From JBHHZI01 sp046757965 (GTDB lineage Bacteria; Acidobacteriota; Polarisedimenticolia; SMYD01): DNA of 32,785 bases. Shown here one piece after another: positions 28,786-32,785 of this stretch. The translations under genes were made by a program, and so were the position numbers. Where the stretch lies: the NCBI GenBank assembly GCA_046757965.1, contig JBHHZI010000015.1:1-32785 (forward strand). The letters run 5' to 3'. The first letter of the stretch is position 1. Each line of letters begins with the position of its first letter. Below the pieces are notes generated by a model. It searched no databases and was not told where the DNA came from. It saw nothing but the letters and a program-made list of their open reading frames with translations.

Positions 28786-29139
28786 GTGGCGGAGTACCTG
28801 CCGGTCCTGCTTTTCATTCTTGCCGCCATCGGTTTCGGAGTCGTGAATCTCGCGCTGGCCTGGTTGGTGCGGCCGGCGAGATACGACCCCGTCAAGATGT
28901 CTCCGTACGAGTGCGGCATCGAGACGTTGCACGATCCCCGGGATCGATACTCCATCCAGTACTACGTCATCGCCGTCCTGTTCGTCGTGTTCGATGTGGA
29001 GACCGTGTTCCTGTTCCCGTGGGCGGTCCAGTACCGCGTCCTGGGTCTGTTCGGATTCGTGGAGATGACGGTGTTCATCCTGATCCTGGTGGCCGCTTAC
29101 CTGTACGCGTGGAAGAAGGGAGCGCTGGAATGGGTCTGA
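28786..29139 (+). CDS. nuoA: NADH-quinone oxidoreductase subunit A
   Basis: A 117-residue membrane subunit of complex I with three helices: VLLFILAAIGFGVVNLALAWLV, YVIAVLFVVFDVETVFLFPW and MTVFILILVAAYLYAW. The family marker KMSPYECGIE, with the conserved Cys of the loop, and the acidic FDVE of helix 2 are present. It starts at GTG 28786 after AAGGGGGGAG. Its last 10 nt overlap the start of nuoB, so translation is coupled. First gene of the operon. Confidence 0.96.
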   Translation: MAEYLPVLLFILAAIGFGVVNLALAWLVRPARYDPVKMSPYECGIETLHDPRDRYSIQYYVIAVLFVVFDVETVFLFPWAVQYRVLGLFGFVEMTVFILILVAAYLYAWKKGALEWV

Positions 29140-29630
29140 TCGAGGGCCGTCTTCACGCTGGCATCGTCACGACCACCGTGGATACCCTGTTCAACTGGGC
29201 CCGGAAGAATTCGCTGTGGCCGATGACCTTCGGACTGGCCTGCTGCGCCATCGAGATGATGGCGGCCGGGGCATCCCGGTTCGACTTCGACCGGATGGGT
29301 GTGGTGTTCCGGGCGACTCCGCGCCAGTCGGACGTCATGATCGTGGCCGGCACGGTCTGCGAGAAGATGGCGCCGGTCCTGAAACGCCTCTATGACCAGA
29401 TGCCGGACCCGAAGTGGGTGATCTCCATGGGCATCTGTTCCACTGCCGGGGGACCGTTCCCCACCTACAGTGTCGTCCAGGGCGTCGATCATCTCGTACC
29501 GGTCGACGTCGCGGTCGCTGGCTGCCCGCCTCGTCCCGAGGCGCTCATGCACGGCGTCCTGCGCCTCCAGGACAAGATCAGCGAGATGACGATCGCTCGC
29601 CCTCCGCGCGCGTCCCTGAAGAGCGCCTGA
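29130..29630 (+). CDS. nuoB: NADH-quinone oxidoreductase subunit B
   Basis: A 166-residue peripheral subunit that holds the terminal iron-sulfur cluster N2 next to the quinone site. All four ligands are seen: the adjacent Cys38-Cys39 (GLACCAIEMM), Cys103 (MGICSTAGG) and Cys132 (AGCPPRPEAL). The conserved FRATPRQSD and GTVCEKM stretches are also present. The ATG at 29130 lies within the end of nuoA; a longer reading back to 28761 is a shadow across nuoA. NuoC follows after one base. Confidence 0.97.
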   Translation: MGLIEGRLHAGIVTTTVDTLFNWARKNSLWPMTFGLACCAIEMMAAGASRFDFDRMGVVFRATPRQSDVMIVAGTVCEKMAPVLKRLYDQMPDPKWVISMGICSTAGGPFPTYSVVQGVDHLVPVDVAVAGCPPRPEALMHGVLRLQDKISEMTIARPPRASLKSA

Positions 29631-29631
29631 C

Positions 29632-30330
29632 GTGCCGGAAGACACACCGCCACCGACGAAGCCTGTGAAGAAGCCCGATCCGCTGGACCGGGAGGTCCCG
29701 TGCCGTGCCGTGGATCGCCTGCGCGCCGCCTTGCCCGGTCGCACCGGTGAGCCACACACCTTCGCCGGTGAGGTGACCGTGGCGGTCGAACCGGCCGACC
29801 TCGTCGACGTCTGCCGGTTCCTGAGGGACGACCCGGATTGCGCCTTCGACCTGTTCGCGGATCTCTCCGGGGCCGATTACCCGGAACGGGACAAGCGTTT
29901 CCAGTGCGCTTACCACCTGGCCTCCATCCCGCACACCGCGCGACTGAGGCTGACGCTGGCCAGCGCCGAGGGAGAGCATGTCCCGTCGGTGACGTCCATC
30001 TGGCCGGGCGCGGACTGGTTCGAGCGGGAGGTCTTCGACCTCTTCGGCATCGTGTTCGATGGCCACCCCGACCTGACCCGCATTCTGATGCCCGACGACT
30101 GGGTTGGCTACCCGCTGCGCAAGGACTACCCGCTGCCCGGGTTTCCGGAGCAGCACCTGCGCTACCGGGAGGCAGACGTCACCCGGCGGGCCTACGCCGA
30201 TATTTCCTGGAAGGCGGCGGGCGAGAAGGCAGCCGCCATCGTCAAGAAATACAAGGGGCGGGAGCCCGTGATGGAGATCTCACCTCACGTTCCCGCACCG
30301 CCGCCTGCCGACACCGGAGACGGCGACTGA
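29632..30330 (+). CDS. nuoC: NADH-quinone oxidoreductase subunit C
   Basis: A 232-residue peripheral subunit (30-kDa type). The core runs from FDLFADLSGADYPERDKRF through SVTSIWPGADWFEREVFDLFGIVFDGHPDLTRILMPDDW to GYPLRKDYPLPG, the family signature. An N-terminal Pro/Lys-rich extension (about 15 residues) and a C-terminal Pro-rich tail flank it. GTG at 29632, one base after the nuoB stop. It is separate from nuoD, unlike the fused NuoCD of E. coli. Confidence 0.96.
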   Translation: MPEDTPPPTKPVKKPDPLDREVPCRAVDRLRAALPGRTGEPHTFAGEVTVAVEPADLVDVCRFLRDDPDCAFDLFADLSGADYPERDKRFQCAYHLASIPHTARLRLTLASAEGEHVPSVTSIWPGADWFEREVFDLFGIVFDGHPDLTRILMPDDWVGYPLRKDYPLPGFPEQHLRYREADVTRRAYADISWKAAGEKAAAIVKKYKGREPVMEISPHVPAPPPADTGDGD

Positions 30331-30364
30331 CCGGCCGACCGGGCAGGGAGACGCGCAGGAGACC

Positions 30365-31468
30365 ATGTTTCGTACGGAACAGATGGAGATCAACATGGGG
30401 CCGCAGCACCCCTCCACGCATGGAGTGCTGCGCCTGCGCCTGCGTCTGGACGGCGAGCGGGTCACCGCATCGCGGCCCGTGATCGGCTATCTGCATCGGG
30501 GTGTCGAGAAACTCGCTGAATCGCGGGAATACATCAAGATCACGCCGTACACCGACCGCACGGACTACGTCAACGCCATGAGTGGCAATCTGGCCTACCT
30601 GGGAGCGGTCGAGAAGCTGTGTGGCATCACGGTGCCGGAGAAGGCCCATTTCATCCGGGTGATCATGGTCGAGCTGAACCGGATCGCCTCACACCTGCTG
30701 TGGCTTGGTACCCACGCCCTCGACATCGGCGCGATGTCGATCTTCCTGTACACCTTCCGCGAGCGGGAATCGATCCTGGATCTGTTCGAGGCGTATTGCG
30801 GGGCCAGGTTGACCTACAACGCCTTCCGGATCAGCGGTGTGCCCTCGGATCTGCCCCCGGGATGGGCGGAAGAGTGCCGGGCTTTCCTGAAGCTCTTCCG
30901 GGAGCGCCACAAGGAATACGAGGCCATCCTCACGAAGAATCGTATCTGGCTGCAGCGGACGAAGGATGTGGGCTACATGGACGCCGCACGATGCGTGGCC
31001 CTGTCGGTGACCGGCCCGGTCCTCCGGGCGGCCGGTGTGGCACGGGACCTGCGCAAGGACGAGCCGTACGCGATCTATGACCAGATCGACTTCGAGGTTC
31101 CGGTGTCCGATGAATGTGACACGTACGCCCGGTACGTGGTGCGGATGGCGGAGATGCTGGAATCCTGCCGGATCGTGGAACAGTGTCTGGCCAGGATGCC
31201 CTCCGATGGACCGCTGATGAGTGTCAAGGGCCGCAAGATGCGCCCGCGCAAGGATGAGGAGATCTACCACGCCATCGAGGGTCCTCGGGGTGAGCAGGCG
31301 GTCTACCTGATCTCCGATGGCAGCGACCGCCCGTACCGTTGCAAGATGCGCAACGCCTCGTTTGCCAATCTCCAGGCGCTGTCCCCGATGATCGAGGGGC
31401 GGCTGGTGGCCGACGTGGTCACCATCATCGGCACTCTTGACATCGTCCTCGGCGATTCGGACAGGTAG
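30365..31468 (+). CDS. nuoD: NADH-quinone oxidoreductase subunit D
   Basis: A 367-residue peripheral subunit (49-kDa type) that forms the quinone pocket with NuoB. The N-terminus shows MGPQHPSTHGVLRL with the pocket histidines, then GYLHRGVEKLAE and TPYTDRTDYV with the conserved pocket tyrosine; the C-terminus has the family signature IIGTLDIVLGDSDR. It starts at ATG 30365, 34 nt after nuoC. NuoH follows by 7 nt, so nuoE, F and G are not encoded here. Confidence 0.97.
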   Translation: MFRTEQMEINMGPQHPSTHGVLRLRLRLDGERVTASRPVIGYLHRGVEKLAESREYIKITPYTDRTDYVNAMSGNLAYLGAVEKLCGITVPEKAHFIRVIMVELNRIASHLLWLGTHALDIGAMSIFLYTFRERESILDLFEAYCGARLTYNAFRISGVPSDLPPGWAEECRAFLKLFRERHKEYEAILTKNRIWLQRTKDVGYMDAARCVALSVTGPVLRAAGVARDLRKDEPYAIYDQIDFEVPVSDECDTYARYVVRMAEMLESCRIVEQCLARMPSDGPLMSVKGRKMRPRKDEEIYHAIEGPRGEQAVYLISDGSDRPYRCKMRNASFANLQALSPMIEGRLVADVVTIIGTLDIVLGDSDR

Positions 31469-31475
31469 AGGGCTC

Positions 31476-32552
31476 ATGTTCACGGATCTCGCCGTCAACA
31501 TCCTCATCATGGTCGTCAAGATCGGTGTCGTGCTGACACTGGTGGCGCTGTCGGTGCCGTTGATGATCCTGATGGAGCGCAAGATGATCGGGTTCATGCA
31601 GTCCCGGATCGGTCCGAAACGCGTGGGGCCGTCGGGCGCGCTGCAGACCATCGCGGACGGGCTGAAGCTCCTCCTCAAGGAGGACATCGTCCCGGATCGT
31701 GCGGATCCCGTGGTCTTCCGTCTGGCGCCGATCATCGTCCTGATGCCGGCTCTCGCGGCGTTCTCGGTCATTCCGTTCGCAGGGACCAGCCTGACGATCT
31801 TCGGGCGGACCATCACCCCGTGGATCGCGGACGTCAACATCGGCATTCTCTTCATCCTCTCCATCTCGTCGGTCGGCGTCTTCGGCATCGTCCTGGGCGG
31901 ATGGGCGTCCAATTCGAAGTACCCGCTGCTCGGGGCGCTCCGGTCGGCGGCCCAGATGGTGTCCTACGAGGTGCCGCTCGGCCTGGCGCTGGTCGGTGCT
32001 CTCATGTGGGCCGGAACCGCGTCGATGGTCGGCATCGTCGAGGCACAGCGTGACGCAGGCATCTGGTTCTTCGTTCCGCAGATCGCCGGGATGGTGATCT
32101 ACTTCATCGCCGGCGTGGCGGAGACCAACCGGGCGCCGTTCGATCTGGCGGAGGCGGAGACGGAACTGGTTTCGGGGTTTCACACCGAGTATTCCGGCAT
32201 GCGATTCGGGATCTTCTTCATCGCCGAGTACGCGAACATGGTGGTGGTGTCGGCCATCGCCACGACGCTGTTCTTCGGGGGCTGGTTGCGGCCGTTCCCG
32301 GGAGTGGAGGCGCTGGCGTTTCTCGATTTCTTCAGTCTTGTCATTCCCGGCCCGGTGGGCCTGTTCCTCTCGGGTGTGTTCTGGTTCACCGCGAAGGTGT
32401 CCCTGTTCATCTTCATCTACTACTGGATCCGGGCGACCTTCCCGAGATATCGGTATGACCAGCTCATGAGCGTGGGATGGAAATGGCTCCTGCCCCTGTC
32501 GCTTGCCAATATTCTTGTCACCGGTCTGGTGATCATCTGGATGCAGTCATGA
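31476..32552 (+). CDS. nuoH: NADH-quinone oxidoreductase subunit H
   Basis: A 358-residue membrane subunit (ND1 type) that links the peripheral and membrane arms at the quinone entry. Visible are the ERKMIGFMQSRIGPKRVGPSG loop, ADGLKLLLKED, AQMVSYEVPLG, and the strongly conserved AETNRAPFDLAEAETELVSGFHTEYSG. About eight helices can be counted. The ATG at 31476 is chosen over 31437, which lies in nuoD, because AGAGGG precedes it. NuoI follows by 28 nt. Confidence 0.97.
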   Translation: MFTDLAVNILIMVVKIGVVLTLVALSVPLMILMERKMIGFMQSRIGPKRVGPSGALQTIADGLKLLLKEDIVPDRADPVVFRLAPIIVLMPALAAFSVIPFAGTSLTIFGRTITPWIADVNIGILFILSISSVGVFGIVLGGWASNSKYPLLGALRSAAQMVSYEVPLGLALVGALMWAGTASMVGIVEAQRDAGIWFFVPQIAGMVIYFIAGVAETNRAPFDLAEAETELVSGFHTEYSGMRFGIFFIAEYANMVVVSAIATTLFFGGWLRPFPGVEALAFLDFFSLVIPGPVGLFLSGVFWFTAKVSLFIFIYYWIRATFPRYRYDQLMSVGWKWLLPLSLANILVTGLVIIWMQS

Positions 32553-32580
32553 CGCTCCCTGGCCGGAACACCCCGTTATC

Positions 32581-32785
32581 ATGAGTGTTGCCGCGATCAT
32601 CCGGAAGCTCACGCTGTGGGAGCTGCTGGTCGGCATGTGGGTGGTCATCCGGAATCAGTTTCGCAAGAAGGTCACGGTCTACTACCCGCAGGAACGCATC
32701 GCTCTCAGACCCCGCTTCCGGGGTGTGCCCCGTCTCCGGTATCACCCGGACACGGGCGAGGAACTGTGCATCGCCTGCCTGATGT
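32581..32785 (+). CDS. nuoI: NADH-quinone oxidoreductase subunit I (N-terminal part; cut by window end)
   Basis: The first 68 residues of the 2x[4Fe-4S] ferredoxin-like subunit. The N-terminal amphipathic helix (IIRKLTLWELLVGMWVVIRN) is followed by the conserved linker VTVYYPQE and PRFRGVPRLRYHPDTGEELCIACLM. The first cysteines of the N6a cluster motif (CIAC) are in view; the rest lies outside. ATG 32581 keeps the standard N-terminus. Confidence 0.93.
   Translation, partial: MSVAAIIRKLTLWELLVGMWVVIRNQFRKKVTVYYPQERIALRPRFRGVPRLRYHPDTGEELCIACLM

Overview
The window is a high-GC bacterial chromosome segment with dense genes, frequent GTG and TTG starts, stop-start overlaps and sigma70-type promoters (TTGACA and TATAAT-like boxes). 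Lipoproteins, lytic transglycosylases, an outer-membrane-lipoprotein-sorting-like protein and a 14-subunit-type complex I point to a Gram-negative aerobe. Gene content and style suit an uncultured Acidobacteriota-like lineage or a neighbouring phylum. That placement is inference, because the window has no rRNA.

Layout, left to right. (a) 1-459: end of an unrecognised protein. (b) 678-3723: two-gene operon of a succinate-semialdehyde-type dehydrogenase and an acetolactate-synthase-like ThDP enzyme. (c) 3748-9138, minus strand: peptide/nickel-type ABC importer genes (lipoprotein binding protein, two permeases, no ATPase), preceded by a sulfatase-fold protein that has lost its catalytic residues. 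(d) 9282-13549: HAD phosphatase, MltD-like transglycosylase with LysM domains, secreted M1-like metallopeptidase with PDZ domain, and a small zinc-ribbon protein. (e) 13666-20740: an exported LolA-like protein whose 3' end runs antisense into a ClC chloride transporter gene. That transporter gene ends a tightly coupled minus-strand trio: exported NTF2-like protein, 1327-residue NtrY-like kinase, ClC-CBS. Both junctions are TTGA overlaps. (f) 20863-23310: sulfur-relay-like trio of a cysteine-desulfurase homologue lacking the PLP lysine, a TusA-like protein and a PP-loop enzyme. (g) 23468-24436: tRNA-Val(CAC), a lysine-rich histone-H1-like repeat protein, and tRNA-Leu(GAG). (h) 24453-26953, minus: pgk-tpiA-secG, with tRNA-Leu 16 nt downstream. 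(i) 27068-28462: DUF192 lipoprotein and a membrane-anchored SLT transglycosylase with its own promoter and terminator. (j) 28786-end: complex I operon nuoA-B-C-D-H-I, without nuoEFG between D and H.

Much of the window is housekeeping (glycolysis, Sec, complex I, tRNAs, wall remodelling). The less ordinary parts are the sulfur-relay trio with a missing catalytic lysine, the NTF2-like/giant-kinase/ClC unit, the dead-looking sulfatase with a 13-G tract, and a promoter whose spacer is entirely C and G runs.
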